Origin: Selaginella moellendorffii
Lineage: Eukaryota; Streptophyta; Lycopodiopsida; Selaginellales; Selaginellaceae
Direction: 5' to 3'
Assembly (NCBI RefSeq): GCF_000143415.4
Contig: NW_003314426.1
Coordinates: 134,558 to 198,557 of the forward strand
DNA length: 64,000 nt
Position 1 is the first letter of the stretch, and each line of letters begins with the position of its first letter. The notes beneath the pieces are model-generated. The model made no database searches. It worked only from the letters and a program-made list of their open reading frames with translations, and was not told the origin of the DNA. The position numbers and the translations under genes are program-made. Below are positions 1 to 10,403 of the stretch, piece after piece.

Positions 1-180
1 TTTTCCCTTTTTCCTTTTTCCATTTTTTCCCTTTTTTTTCCCTTTTCCTTTTTTTTCCTTTTTTTTTCCCTTCCCCCTTTTTTTTTTCCTTTCCCTTTTC
101 CATTTCCTTTTTCCTTTTCCCTTTTTTTTCCTTATCCCTTTTCCATATTTTTTCCATCCCCCTTTATATCCATTTTCATT
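1..180. repeat. Pyrimidine-rich low-complexity tract
   Basis: Runs of T interrupted by CCC or CC fill the first 180 bases on the + strand. There is no unit of fixed length and no gene in it. Confidence 0.9.
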
Positions 181-205
181 TTCCTTATACATATATATAC
201 TTGCA

Positions 206-351
206 TATCTCACATTTTAAACTTAAGGACACTTAACCCTAAATATTTTGAAACCTTAAATTGATGAAAAAAAAGGGGTACACTTTTATTCATCCCTTTA
301 TATTTGAACTTTATAGATCATCTCTCAAGTCATTCCCTTTAGTTATTTACA
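206..351. repeat. Diverged copy of a ~190-bp LTR-like repeat
   Basis: The order of blocks (ACTTAAGGAC, TTAACCCTAAATATT, GGGGTACACTTTTATT, CCCTTTATATTTGAAC, TCATTCCCTTTAGTTATTTACA) matches the reverse complement of the insertion at 34963-35155 and the copies at 516-696, 911-1106 and 63568-63757. The left end is too diverged to place. This copy and its right flank, up to about 600, also match 63615-64000. Confidence 0.6.
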
Positions 352-515
352 ATTTATTACGTTTCTTTATAAGTTCTTTATAGATGCAACTTTCTTGACA
401 CTGTACAAGTCAAGCCTAATTGGAATAAATTAGACTTGATAAATGTTAATCTCAACATATGGTATAATTCCTCTAGCCAATTGAAAGTTAAACCAAAGAT
501 CCCTCTAATATTAAA

Positions 516-696
516 TGTAAGCTCATAAATTTAAACTTTTTGGGAGGTCATCCAACTTAGGTTATTCAAACGCAAGAATATTTAACCCCAAGTATTCCAA
601 GACCTCTAACTGGTTACACTTTTATTTATGGGCCCTTTCCCCTTATATTTGAATATCATATATCATTTCTCGAGTCATTCCTATTAGTTGTTTACA
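516..696. repeat. Copy of the ~190-bp LTR-like repeat
   Basis: This copy begins TGTAAGCTC and ends TTTACA, so it has the TG...CA ends of an LTR. It holds the same central blocks as the other copies (GGGAGGTCATCCAACTTAGG, TTAACCCCAAGTATTCCAAG, ATGGGCCCTTTCCCC). No clear target duplication is visible. It has no coding capacity. Confidence 0.6.
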
Positions 697-719
697 ATAT
701 GTTTCAAGAGATATGGTCA

Positions 720-1790
720 TTTTATAATAATTAACTATAGGCTATAAGGTGAAAATCATATGTATTACATATATAAAGATGATTTTGTTGTGAAATATAT
801 ATATAAAAAGATGATCATGCAAAGTAAAAGAGTATCCATAACAATCAAAAGTTGGTAATATACTCATGTTTACAATACAAGCAATAGATAAAATATTAGT
901 GTGAAGGGATGGAATTATAAACTTTTAAATTTAAATTTCTTGGGAAGTCATCAAACCTATTACTACTCAACTAAAAGATATGTATTAAGTATTCCAAAAC
1001 CTTTAATTGATTGGAAAATAAAATACACTTTTGATCATAAGCCTTTTCCCTTTGTACTTAAATCTTTACATATCATTTCTCAAATTATTCTTTTTGGTTG
1101 ATTACAGAAATATAAAAAGCTCTCTTGAGAAAAAGAGAGTTTTAAATTTGTATCCTAAATAACTTGGATAATCATAAAGGAATTCAAAGTACTCAACCAT
1201 ATATTATGTGGCATCAGAGTCAACGTTAAGAGTAAAAGAAGAACTAATAGTCAATAAAACACCAGTAATATAAGCATGATAAGAATCCTTAGTTAAAGAC
1301 AAAATAGGAGAAGATGATTCATCGATAGTAGTATATACTTGTTGCTGTTATCCACTAGAACTAGTAGCAATATAAGCTTAAGGGAGTTGCCATGGATGAA
1401 GAATAACATGAGAAATTGAACAAGTATTATTTAGGTATTGATAACAAAATTAAAAAATATGGTTAGAACGATGATAAAACCCAGAAGATTGATGATAAAG
1501 GCATGCTTATCAACCATAATTATAACAACTATTGCCCAAACCACCATAAGAATGAAATGAATTTTATTAAAAAGAGAACCACTTATTTGAAACATGAGCA
1601 TTAATAGATGGTGACTGAGAGTAAAGTGTCGGGGGAAGCATATTGAACAACAATTCTAATCACAAATTGCAGTAAGAGCAATCTTAAAATTATAATGATC
1701 ATTCATCATAAGATTAGTAACCACAATAGAATACTTTAAAGGAAGAGTGTTCAAAAACCAAAGAAAGCAATCCTCAAGGGTAAGAGTCAT
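720..1790 (-). mobile_element. Ty1/copia gag-protease remnant (minus strand)
   Basis: Read on the minus strand, broken frames show a copia-like gag tail and protease start. Near 1205 the codons give a Val-Asp-Ser-Asp-Ala-Thr string followed by MVEYFEFLYDYP-like residues, which corresponds to the DSGATHHM protease site of copia polyproteins. A second, similar copy lies at 62040-62600 on the same strand. Many stops interrupt it and no integrase or RT is present. An LTR-like repeat copy (911-1106) is inserted in it, because the 62-kb copy lacks that segment at the equivalent point. Assignment to copia rests on one motif and the residue order around it, so it is moderate at best. Confidence 0.5.
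911..1106. repeat. Copy of the ~190-bp LTR-like repeat inside the copia remnant
   Basis: The right end is GATTACA, equivalent to the TTTACA end of the other copies, and internal blocks (TCTTGGGAAGTCATCAAACC, CATATCATTTCTCAAATTATTC) align with 516-696. The flanks align to 62.2 kb, which lacks this piece, so it inserted after the copia-derived sequence was duplicated. Confidence 0.5.
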
Positions 1791-2137
1791 ATCTCAGCTG
1801 TAAGTCTAGTTGTATTATATAGCCTTTGTGATATTCCTTGGATCTATAATCCTTAGGTGAAAACTTGATGAAGTTCTTTGGTGTAGTTTGGATTGCGATT
1901 GCGACTAATTGCGCTAGTCTGCTGTTGTAGTTGCAAAATGACAAAGGGCTTTTGATGTCATTGATCTTGTGTTGGTACAGTAATTCTCACCCTAGAACAA
2001 GCTACCAAACACAAGAATCAATTAAAAACTAACTTGAGATCTTCAATGCTCAAGAAGGCTCATGCAAATGGTTGTGAGTAACAATAGGCTTGATATTACT
2101 AAAATACTCCAAGTCGTGAGAAAATGGATGTGCATTG
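1791..2137. other. No gene recognised; left flank of the nested gypsy element
   Basis: No coding signal, tRNA or repeat was recognised in these bases. The last five, CATTG, are the target-site duplication of the gypsy element that follows, repeated at 30726-30730. Confidence 0.6.
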
Positions 2138-3296
2138 TGTAAGGAACCAACTCGCCGAGGTGTCGTAGGCTAAAGGAACCCCAAAAGCATGACCAAAATG
2201 ACAAAGAGTTCATCGGATGGGACCAAGTCGAAGATCGAGTCCAAGACCGACTCTAGGACCGAGTTCGAGATCGAGTCCGGAATCGAGTCCAAGACCGACT
2301 TGGGGACCGAGTTCGAGTCCGAGTTCGAGACCAAGTTCGAGACGGAGTCCGAGATCCAAAATCGGGTCCGAGACCGAGTCCGAGGTCGAGTCCGAGGTCG
2401 GGTCCGAGATCGGGTCCGAGATCGAGTCCAAGATCGAGTCCGAAACCGAATCCGAAGTCAGATCCGAAATCGGGTCCGAGATCGAGCCAGAGACTAAGTC
2501 CAAATACTAATACGGGTCAAGGGGTGAAAGCCCAAAGCGTGCGTCTCCCGGGGGGGGGGGGGGTTGCAGGGGGTTCCAAAAGTATAGTAGGGATAGTGAG
2601 GTCCAGGAACCAGTTTTGAAGGGACTCTCCAGTTGGGCTTCCAAACCGACTTGAGGTTGAGACTGGGACCGAGGGGCCTTGGGTGGGAGTGAGCATGGAC
2701 TTGGCTGGTGCCGGAGGGCCCATCCAAGGAAGTGCTCAAGAGCAGCTCCCACTCCCGAAAGGGAAACCGATTGCAGTGCTCCCGGCTCATGTGGAGTGGT
2801 GCCCCACTTGAGTACCATGCGGCTCATTGGTCCTCGCCCTTCCTAGGGGCTTGGGCCTTCCTTCGGGATGGAAGTGGTGGAAGTGGGGGGCGAGAGGTAC
2901 CCATACCGGGCCGCTAGGCCACGGTGTTTTGCCCCGGCGTCCCGAAGCAAGTGTTGCACTCAAGACTTGGGATTTAGAGGGTCCTATGATCAAGTCTTGT
3001 GGTACCAAAGGATGTTAGGAACCTGGAAGCTTGGTGTGCTTGGCTGCTTGTGCTTGCGGGGAGTGTAGCCGAACCTTAAGTCCAGTCTAACCCGGGGAGG
3101 GGGATTGGGAGTGATTTGGGAATCCGTGGATGGATGGCTAACACTCCGTTGCTCGTGCAGTGAGTAGCTGAAACCAAGTAGGAGCTGGTACCATAGGCGA
3201 GAACCTTGGCAAGGGAACTTAGCAAAAGCCAAGACAGTGTTGGACAGATAGTCGAGGTAAGCTGGCAAATTGGAAAGGAAAAATTTGTGGCTTACA
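2138..3296 (+). repeat. 5' LTR of the gypsy element, with (GAGTCC)-like hexamer array
   Basis: The LTR starts TGTAAG and ends CTTACA. From about 2220 to 2500 it is built of six-base units such as GAGTCC, GAGATC, GAGACC and GAGGTC. This makes frames on both strands open for about 90-100 codons without any real protein. A G12 run lies near 2551. The 3' copy at 29601-30725 differs mainly in array length and a few small indels. Confidence 0.92.
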
Positions 3297-3312
3297 ATTT
3301 GGTATCGGAGCC
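3297..3312 (+). other. Primer binding site (tRNA-iMet type)
   Basis: The bases directly after the 5' LTR read ATTTGGTATCGGAGCC. Plant gypsy and copia elements commonly prime minus-strand synthesis with initiator tRNA-Met using TGGTATCAGAGC; one base differs here. Confidence 0.85.
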
Positions 3313-3355
3313 TTTATCTCAGTTCTAGCGAAGGATAGAGGCGGATTGCTGGGAG

Positions 3356-4075
3356 ATGGCAAGGGCAGGGCATAAGCGAACCCAGGCGGAGACGAAACCT
3401 CCGCCGGAGCTGGAGCCTCCAGTCGAACAAGAGGCTATGGATGAGGAATCCTTGCATGAGGAGGACTCTAGTGAGGAAACTTCCAAACAGGAGTCCGGTG
3501 GCGAGGTTCGGTCGTCCAAGGCTCAATTGGACGTGCTAGAAGGACAGTTGGCACAGACCAATGCCCTGTTGGAAACTCTCGTACGCAAGCTAAAGTGTGA
3601 CGAGAGGCGGAAGAAAAAGAAAAAGACTGCGGATGCTGGCAGCGCAGAAGGTGCGGATCTTTCGGCCGGGACTGAGGCAAAACCAGACAAGGTCGAACAG
3701 ACCGAAGTAGAATCAGTCCCTCAGGCAGTTCCCAAGTACAAACCAAAGCCCCCACCGGTCTTCAAGGGAGTGAACGACTATAAAGTGGTGGAGGATTGGT
3801 TTTACGATATGGAGGACTACTTCCGAGCGTTGCGATTACCGAGCTCGGAGAAGGTCCCATGTGCAAAACCATACTTGGCAGATAATGCCAAGTCTTGGTG
3901 GAGAACGACAGAGGCCAACGAAGGACCAGTGGCCACTTGGGACATGATGAAGGCGAGGATCCGCGCAACATACGTTCCTCCGAATGCCACTCTGCATCTG
4001 AGAGATGAGCTGAGTAGGCTGAAGCAGACTGGAACCATCCAGGAATATGTGAATGGGTTCATGGCAAAGAGGATA
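3356..4075 (+). CDS. gag, N-terminal part (interrupted)
   Basis: The frame opens at the ATG after the primer binding site. A charged region (Lys-rich tract around residues 82-90) precedes the retrotransposon gag fold. Its signatures include a VFKGVNDYKVVEDWFYDMEDYF block near residue 140 and a KSWWRTTEANEG block near residue 178, similar to the gag_pre/Retrotrans_gag region of plant chromoviruses. The frame ends only because the 21-kb element is inserted after codon AGG-ATA. The continuation is at 25145, where the codons run ILVTDMGDMDAFHAF. With the insert and one GATA removed, the two parts read on without a shift. No promoter is seen other than the LTR. Confidence 0.85.
4072..4075 (+). other. 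Left GATA target-site duplication
   Basis: GATA at 4072-4075 directly abuts the inverted repeat AAGCTCTATTTC. The matching GATA is at 25141-25144, after GAAATAGAGCTT. One copy is needed to restore the gag frame, so the duplication is very probably real. Confidence 0.85.
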
Positions 4076-4099
4076 AAGCTCTATTTCATTAAAGTGGGA
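4076..4099 (+). repeat. Left terminal inverted repeat
   Basis: It begins AAGCTCTATTTC and runs about 24 bases matching the right end. A related sub-terminal block, TAAAATGGGACT, follows within 20 bases. Confidence 0.85.
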
Positions 4100-4267
4100 T
4101 TTATTCAGTAAAATGGGACTAGGTACAAATTTTCAAGTATTTGAAAATGACGTGAAATTATATGTTTTTTGTCTAGGGGCTAGACATATCTGGGGCATGG
4201 TGACTAGCGCGGTGACCTTATGTCCAGATTGAGTCCATCTAGTTGTATAATAAATCTCATTGTCAAG

Positions 4268-4310
4268 GTGAACAAGCCGAATCTGAAGCTAAAGAAGAGC
4301 GATGGCATGC
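4268..4310 (+). repeat. Exon-like repeat, copy 1 (GTGAACAAGCCGAATCTGAA)
   Basis: CAAGGTGAACAAGCCGAATC on the + strand recurs on the - strand near 5523-5545 (CAAGGTGAACAAGCCAAATA) and 5646-5666 (CAAGGTGAACAATCCGAATC). The last copy is the inferred terminal exon of the DUF7869-like gene. Each copy is followed within about 50 bases by a palindrome copy. This one is in the opposite orientation and its reading frame leads nowhere obvious. Confidence 0.5.
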
Positions 4311-4619
4311 GCGCACACACTATTTGTTTGTTCATTGAGCGTGTGGTGAGCTTTCCAAGATGAACATCATTCCTATTAGCCAGACATATAACTTAATGGT
4401 GAGAACATTTAGATATTATTCAATGTTATCTTTTTCTAACGAATCTAATTGTGAAGGTGTAGCAAGAGGCATTGCTAGTCTGGAGAAGTCATTTAACTCA
4501 TTTGACCCTTAGTGTATTTTCATGAAACTAAATAACATTCATATTATTAAGGAATTTCTCTAGTACCTTTTTTTTACGACATAGAGGCTTGCATTTCTTT
4601 CAAAGGTGATTTAGTAAAA

Positions 4620-5633
4620 GGCCTGAGGGCACATGCCATTCTATTTCTCAGACCGGTATTAAGATATACTAGTGCAAAGGGAAAAAGGTATTTGGTGATC
4701 AAGTAAATGGCATGAGGGCACACGCCATTATAAGCCTAAGCGCTAGTGGACACCTCCTTTTTGGTACTCTCAGCGGTACTATCATCCTTCTCTGGGTCAG
4801 TTGTTTTGCTTTGGATTGTTGTCTCTGACGTTACTGGGGCGTTCTCGATAGTTGTTAATGTTGCCGTTTGTTCAGAAAAATGATCACCTGGAGTATAGTA
4901 CGGGGAGTTTGGAAGACTTATATATTCTACATCTTCACCTATCTCCTTCTCCGTCTCCTTTTCTGCCTCACTTACAGATTTTGTGCTTGCCATGAGAACG
5001 CTCTTCACCCTAAAATATGGAGTTCGTTGTGTTATAAAAGGAAACCAACACACACGCTGCAAGGGAATGATGGTACATAAAGCACGTAAGCCCACAATAT
5101 GGGTTTATGTGCCATTAATATGGGCCACACGCCATATTATTAGATTTATGCACGTGTGATTGGTAAATGCATATGTCACATCATCTTTGTTTTACCTCAC
5201 ACACTATATCAGGCCTAATGAACCATATCACATGTGCGCACATGCTATATATATGGAGAAGTATTATGCAAGGATAGAAATTCAATGCATGATTGTGGAG
5301 AGCAATGGCATGAAGCCACATGCTAAATAACATTTTAGAGAAAGAATTAAAATAAAAACATGCAAACAGTACTAAGTGGACCAAGACTTAGAAGTGCACA
5401 ATTGAATGAGGTATTTCTAATAAATACTTCACTCACCTCATATAGGAATGGCTACCACTCTCAAATGGCGTATCGCCTCATGCCATCACCTCGCAATTTG
5501 TTATAACAATCCGATGAATTCATATTTGGCTTGTTCACCTTGAACTTTAAGTAAGATTTGCTAGAACAACTAAGAATTTATACTTGTTATTTGTATCATC
5601 TCACCTAGGAATGGCGTAAGGCCACATGCCATC
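4620..5633. repeat. Cluster of ~24-bp palindromes, left flank of the DUF7869-like gene
   Basis: Imperfect palindromes of the AATGGCATGNGGCCNCATGCCATT type lie at about 4620-4641 (partial), 4706-4729, 5304-5326, 5464-5487 and 5610-5633, with looser forms around 5090-5125. They share the GGCCNCA/TGNGGCC centre and ATGGC/GCCAT arms. On the minus strand most end in CCATT shortly before an AG that could be a 3' splice site. The 5610-5633 copy overlaps the TGA stop of the minus-strand gene. Confidence 0.8.
4736..5020 (-). CDS. Possible 3' exon coding an acidic tail
   Basis: Read on the minus strand, a splice-acceptor-like ATATTTTAG precedes an open stretch. It encodes about 90 residues rich in Glu, Ser and Thr (KETEKEIGEDVEYISLPNSP and a Thr/Ser-rich end) and stops at 4736. 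It lies downstream of the DUF7869-like gene on the same strand and could be an alternative or former terminal exon of that gene. A palindrome copy starts 7 bases beyond the stop. No domain is recognised. Confidence 0.3.
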   Translation of the reverse strand, partial: PYFRVKSVLMASTKSVSEAEKETEKEIGEDVEYISLPNSPYYTPGDHFSEQTATLTTIENAPVTSETTIQSKTTDPEKDDSTAESTKKEVSTSA

Positions 5634-8600
5634 ACGCCTCCTCTGATTCAGATTCGGATTGTTCACCTTGAAATAAAATACATTAGAAACTTAGTAAAGG
5701 AATATTAATGAATCTCACCTTGAACCCGGGTTATGAATGCTCTTGCTGCATCTCTTGCATGGTCTGGCAAGGTGATGGTGGCACTCTGCTTCCGCATCCA
5801 ACCATGCACAACATTATCCACCGATATGCTCATGCTGGGATCCCTTGGATTCAGCACCCATCTCTTTTCTAGGCAATCGTTCGTATATCCGGAACTTGGC
5901 TTGAACCACTCCACAGTTACATTGAAGGAGTTAGTTTCCGCGTCCTCCTCTGCATCAGTGATGCAGCGCCCCACCCATATCATTTGTTTTTTATTACTGG
6001 GTCTGACAAGCACGACCATTCCTTTGCAGACCTATACTGGATTGAATGCTGAATCCGGCTTCTTGTTCCTCGGCCCACAATAGTGATCCTCAACATCGTT
6101 ATCTGTCATTGCATTTCCAGAGGACATTGTTCCGCTACTATCTGGTGCTCTGGGTTCTGGCCAAAAGGACTCTTCCAATTCTTCATATACAACCGGCCCA
6201 TTTTGGATAGCAGATATAATCTTCTCCCAGTATTCGAGCAAAGGCTTGCACCTCTGAAAATAGGATTCTCCACCAAACACCAACCCCCTCTTCCAGAAGG
6301 CAATATGCTGTCTAATCCCGGCCACTATACTTTCCTGGTCTTTGAGTCCATCCGGGTGCATCGGCCGTGGGGAACCCTGAGGAATCATAGGTTCTCCAGT
6401 TATGGGATCTCTCTTGAAGAGTTCAATGCCGTCCACTGGCAGCCACACTGTGTCCCATTCTCTCATCTTGTACCTCATCACTGGAGCACCGTCACACATG
6501 CTGAAATGAAACTGAAGAGGCTTGGAGTGGCCAATCAGCATTTCGGATCCATCCCTGATGTAGCCTCTTACAAACCCCTTAAAGTCTGGAACCTCTGTCA
6601 GAAGTGCAGCTTCAACAGTGCCTTTGATGCAATTTTGGAATTCATCGTAGAGTTGTGGGAGGGTGAGGACATTGGATCGCCGGAGGGACTCTGCCAGGTG
6701 ACTGAACATGGCATCGACGTCTTCATGAGTGTGCCCAACCATGAGAAAGCCAAGTGTAACCGTTTCAAATATGCCTTTGGCAACAAGCATCGCCAAGTAC
6801 GCGAAGACGTACATGTTTTTGTTCTCACTGCCAGCATTGTCTGTTTGGAGCAGAAGATGGGGTGGAAGGCCACATCGGCCGCAAGAACTTCCTTGAGATT
6901 CTGCTTCGTTTGGATGAGGCTGTGCATTCACCGGGCGACCAGCCTCGTCGGAATGGCATGAGGCCTCACGTGATAACCCTACAATCTGACGGCCAACATA
7001 TTCACTGGGATGGCATGGGGCCCCACGCGATACTGCAAGCCTTTGCTCCTCCTCCAGCTGAACCCTGTATGGGGTTCGATCGACAAGGGCCTTATGCAAG
7101 GGTTGGCCGTTCAGCTCAGTCTGCGCACTTTGCAGAGACCTTAAGTGTTTTGCTAGGGACGCAATCATCATGTTTGCACCCCCGCCACCCCATAGAGGTA
7201 CAAAGAAGTTCCCATAGTTTTGGGCACCATGCCCATGAGCGATTATGCCAAACAGAGACACAGACAGCTGCATGGATGTAGAGATTGCCTTGGGGGCAGG
7301 ATTGAGTCGAGGTAAGCACGTCTTTTTCTGGTCCATTTTGTCGTGGATGATGCAGAGGTAAGAGTCAGGTCTCTCCATGGAGAGAATCCTGTTATGATAA
7401 TATGCAGTCCTGCAGCTTCTCTGCTCGATGTTGTGGTCGAGCCGCCTTCTAACCAACGTCTCTCGCTCTTGAGCGCTGCAAGAATTCTTCGACAAAGCCA
7501 TTTTGATAGCAGTGCACTCGTCACACTTTGAAAAGCTGGAGTACTTTCCTATACTCACATCCCTGAACCTGTTGCTCCACAATCTACTAAATCTAGATTG
7601 GCTCAGCTTCCTGTAGCCATTACTCTGGAGTTCCCGATTCACATCTTCCAATATGGCCCCCTTGGTATACATGGAAGGGAGAACTCGTTGGGTGTCTCGT
7701 GTTCCATCTTCCAAGAGGCGGGTTTTATGTGGTTGCTGCTCGCTACATGTCTCGACAAACCTCTTGAAGATTGCCTCTCCATATACAACATGACCCCTGG
7801 TTTTGTGCGTACCGTCGTTCCCATGGACTGCCTGTTGAACCCTTTGTTCCTCGAACTCAGTTTTGATTCTGTAGAATGTGGTTCGAGGGACTCCATAAAT
7901 GATTCTCCATGCCTTCATGCAGACCAAACCCCTTTGGAAGACCATGCCCCCCACCTGATGTTCTGAAGCATCAACAGATGACCGTAATGCCTCATACACA
8001 AAATTGCGAGCTGCCTTCCAGGACAATGTCTTGTATCTTGCTCTCTCCTCTTCAATAGCATCCCAATCAGCATGTTGACAGCACCTCCTCTTGCAACAAG
8101 CAACTGTCGAGACCATTCGAACCTCCATCGCCATTTTCTGCCTTTTCAGTTCGTTGCTCAGATCCCTTTGGCTGCGCTTTAGGAAGGTGTACTTTCTTTT
8201 CCCATGAAGAGATGTTCTGTCATCAGTTGTAGTGGTGTTTGATTGTGAATCCTTCACATTCTCAAACACTAAGTGCCTCAATTTCCACCGCACAATGCTT
8301 CCAATAGTCAGACTGTTTTCTTCTGTGTCAACAACCTCTAAAATCGCAACTCCAATATCATCCCAGCCCAATTCTTGATTAGCAACCGCATCTCTTGGAT
8401 CGACAACTGTGGCTAAGCCCTCAGCTACCACCTCCCCCTCGGGGTTGTTTAGAAACACTTTTGCCTGAATCCATGTAGCACGGTTCTTAAGATCCACGGA
8501 GGGAACATGCGTCGCACTTGCGCTGTCCCCAACATCTGCTTTCTTCTGAAGATTTTTCAAGGCAACAACAACATTTACCCCGACGACCATCTCTCCTTGT

Positions 8601-8773
8601 TCAATAGCGACCACATTCCCATCGAAGACAGTCTCTACTGATACAGCAGCATTGCCTTCCCCAAGCCTTTCACAGTGTATAACAAAGTTCCGATCCATAG
8701 ACACAAGGGTCCCTTTTGCAACTCTCTTCCCACCATTCAAAATGTAAACCTTTTCCCCAACCCTGAAGGCCAT
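5632..8773 (-). pseudogene. DUF7869-like transposase candidate, with an in-frame TAG
   Basis: The main exon (5719-8773) opens at ATG 8773 and gives 913 codons, then TAG (6032-6034). The same frame continues for about 105 further codons to a GTGAG donor, a 52-nt intron (5667-5718) and a short Glu/Ser-rich exon ending in TGA at 5632. Residues 1-170 hold a two-part beta-rich region. Cys clusters lie at about 225-235 and 417-420. Residues 470-700 resemble the DUF7869 family, with IIHDKMDQKK (474-483), LLQTDNAGSENKN (641-653) and GHTHEDVDAMFS (680-691). The spaced acidic residues D478/D481, D645 and E684/D685 could form a DDE/RNase-H-like centre, which is inference. Residues 585-632 include two in-frame palindrome copies. 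The TAG is one C-to-T change from CAG. The alternative is readthrough or an unseen splice. Confidence 0.7.
6952..7031. repeat. Two palindromes inside the DUF7869-like coding region
   Basis: AATGGCATGAGGCCTCACGT at 6952-6971 and TGGCATGGGGCCCCACGC at 7011-7028 lie in the coding exon and are read in frame without stops. On the coding strand the second ends CCATCCCAG, which looks like a 3' splice site. The segment falls between two conserved blocks of the family, so it may be an unspliced or exonised intron. Confidence 0.75.
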
Positions 8774-10403
8774 TCTGAAAGTGCAGAAAAGAAGTTAAGA
8801 CCATACAAAAAATGATTGGAGAATGGCCTAAATCATAACATACCAAACAACCTCAATAGCATGAGGCCACATGCTATTATTCAAACATGCTATTGACACC
8901 CACGTGAAATTTCGCATTCACAAAATTGGCATGAGGCCTCATGCCATCTTGATATACACACAGCTGCAGGCAAGTAAAAACATACATGACAATACGCTAG
9001 CCATGAAATTGCAAGGGCCCAAGATGGCATGTGGCCTCATGCCATTTCTAAATGTGGTCCTAAGCCATTCCATGGTGAACATACCAGGAAGCACAAGTGC
9101 CGAATATCAAGAGGAAGCGGTAGCCACACCAAAGACAGTGCCGCTCGCAACACCGCAACTACTCGTAGCGCCGCTCGCAACACCGCAACTGCTCGTAGCG
9201 CCGCTCGTACAAACTGCCACTCGCATAAACTGCCGCTCACAATGGCGCTCGCAATGCCGCAACCGCTCGTAGACGCATAAACCACAGCCCACAACGCCGC
9301 TTACACAAGCAGCGCTCACTGCGCTCAGCGGAACCAAGAACACGGCGCACAAAAATGATAGACCTAGGAATGAGTTCGAGAATTCAAAAATAACACACGC
9401 TTGAACGTCACATCAAATCCTCTGACAAACCAGATCTTATGATTCCTCTGACAAATTTCAAACTGAGTAGCTTCTAGACTTTGCTGTCGGAGGTTGAACT
9501 TTGTCACATCATGTCTTTGCCTCGATCCAGCTGTGCCATGTCAGTGATTCAAACTTTGCCATGCCATGTCAGCGATCCGCGCCAAGATTATTCGCCGTGT
9601 AAAGGAATAATTATGCTGTGTGTGTACGTCCATTTATGGCAATATAAGGCCACACGCCATTCAAAGAATAATGCTCGACATAAGGCCACATGCCACCACA
9701 GAATAATGCATTTTTTGGTGCATTTTTGGGTTCAAAATTGCATGAGCCCACACGCTATAAAGTTTACCTGTACCAAAAATAGAAACAGCTTTATTTACTT
9801 GGGAATTTAAGTGGTTGAGGCATTTTTAAACTTACAAACACATGCCCTACTTACATTCCTTTGGTTGCCTAAAATTCAAAAATATTATAAACCTTTCTTT
9901 TTGCATTTTCAATGTTTTCAATTATGGTTTTTGATTTTCGTAGGACCAGCCTAGTAATCTATTTGCATCCCGTCATGTTTATAGCTAGCTTTCGTTTGTC
10001 CCCTTCGCTAGCCTGAGATACATCTGCTCGGCATCTGCCTCTTACAGCATTTGCCCAGAAAGGGCATCTTTCTTCACGCAGCATTTGCCACATGTTTAGG
10101 GTTTAGGGTTTAGGGTTTAGGGTTTAGCAATTCAGTAGCTTGATAAACATGCAAATACAGAACTTGATGCAAAATCCTTTGATATGTCACAATGCCCCTA
10201 GGACCATAAACACATTTCAATAGAGAGGGTCCTTTCATTTCATAACTCCTTACGTAGATCTTGGTGAAACCAGAGTTAGTGAAGTTAGTTTCTTGTGATC
10301 CCGGATCTGATTGTGATGTCCCTTTTCAGTTTCGATGGAAAGGTCAATGCACACCAAACTGTAAAATCTTGGAGCAAAATAACGGTCAGATCTATGGCAA
10401 ATG
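8774..10403. other. Divergent promoter side of the DUF7869-like gene, palindromes and telomere-type repeat
   Basis: No long coding frame is present. Palindrome copies lie at 8855-8878, 8925-8948 (near perfect, ATTGGCATGAGGCCTCATGC...), 9023-9047 and about 9636-9660. Weaker half-copies (GCATGAGCCCACACGCTATA) recur near 9740 and again at 18050 and 18345. A CGCTCGCA-rich degenerate array covers 9141-9260. This region and 17768-19093 were contiguous before the LTR element inserted, forming the roughly 3-kb space between the two divergent genes. Confidence 0.6.
10095..10127 (+). repeat. Interstitial plant telomere-type repeat
   Basis: TTTAGGG is repeated about 4.7 times, ending ...GGGTTTAG. This is the Arabidopsis-type telomere unit. 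It sits inside the mobile element, not at a chromosome end. Confidence 0.9.

Noticed and set aside
2189-2510. Open frames of about 100 codons on both strands
   Set aside because: They come from the six-base array in the LTR, which lacks stops in most frames; no protein family is encoded. The same applies to 11218-11910, 16843-17657 and 29652-29961.
4077-4080. AGCT as the target duplication of the DNA element
   Set aside because: AGCT is also present at both ends, but it lies within the matching inverted repeat. Using GATA outside a longer repeat restores the gag frame; AGCT does not.
6083-6961. A 292-codon plus-strand protein
   Set aside because: It overlaps the DUF7869-like gene in antisense and shows no known motif.
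9107-9352. Short proteins over the CGCTCGCA array
   Set aside because: Low-complexity frames on both strands with no start context or domain.
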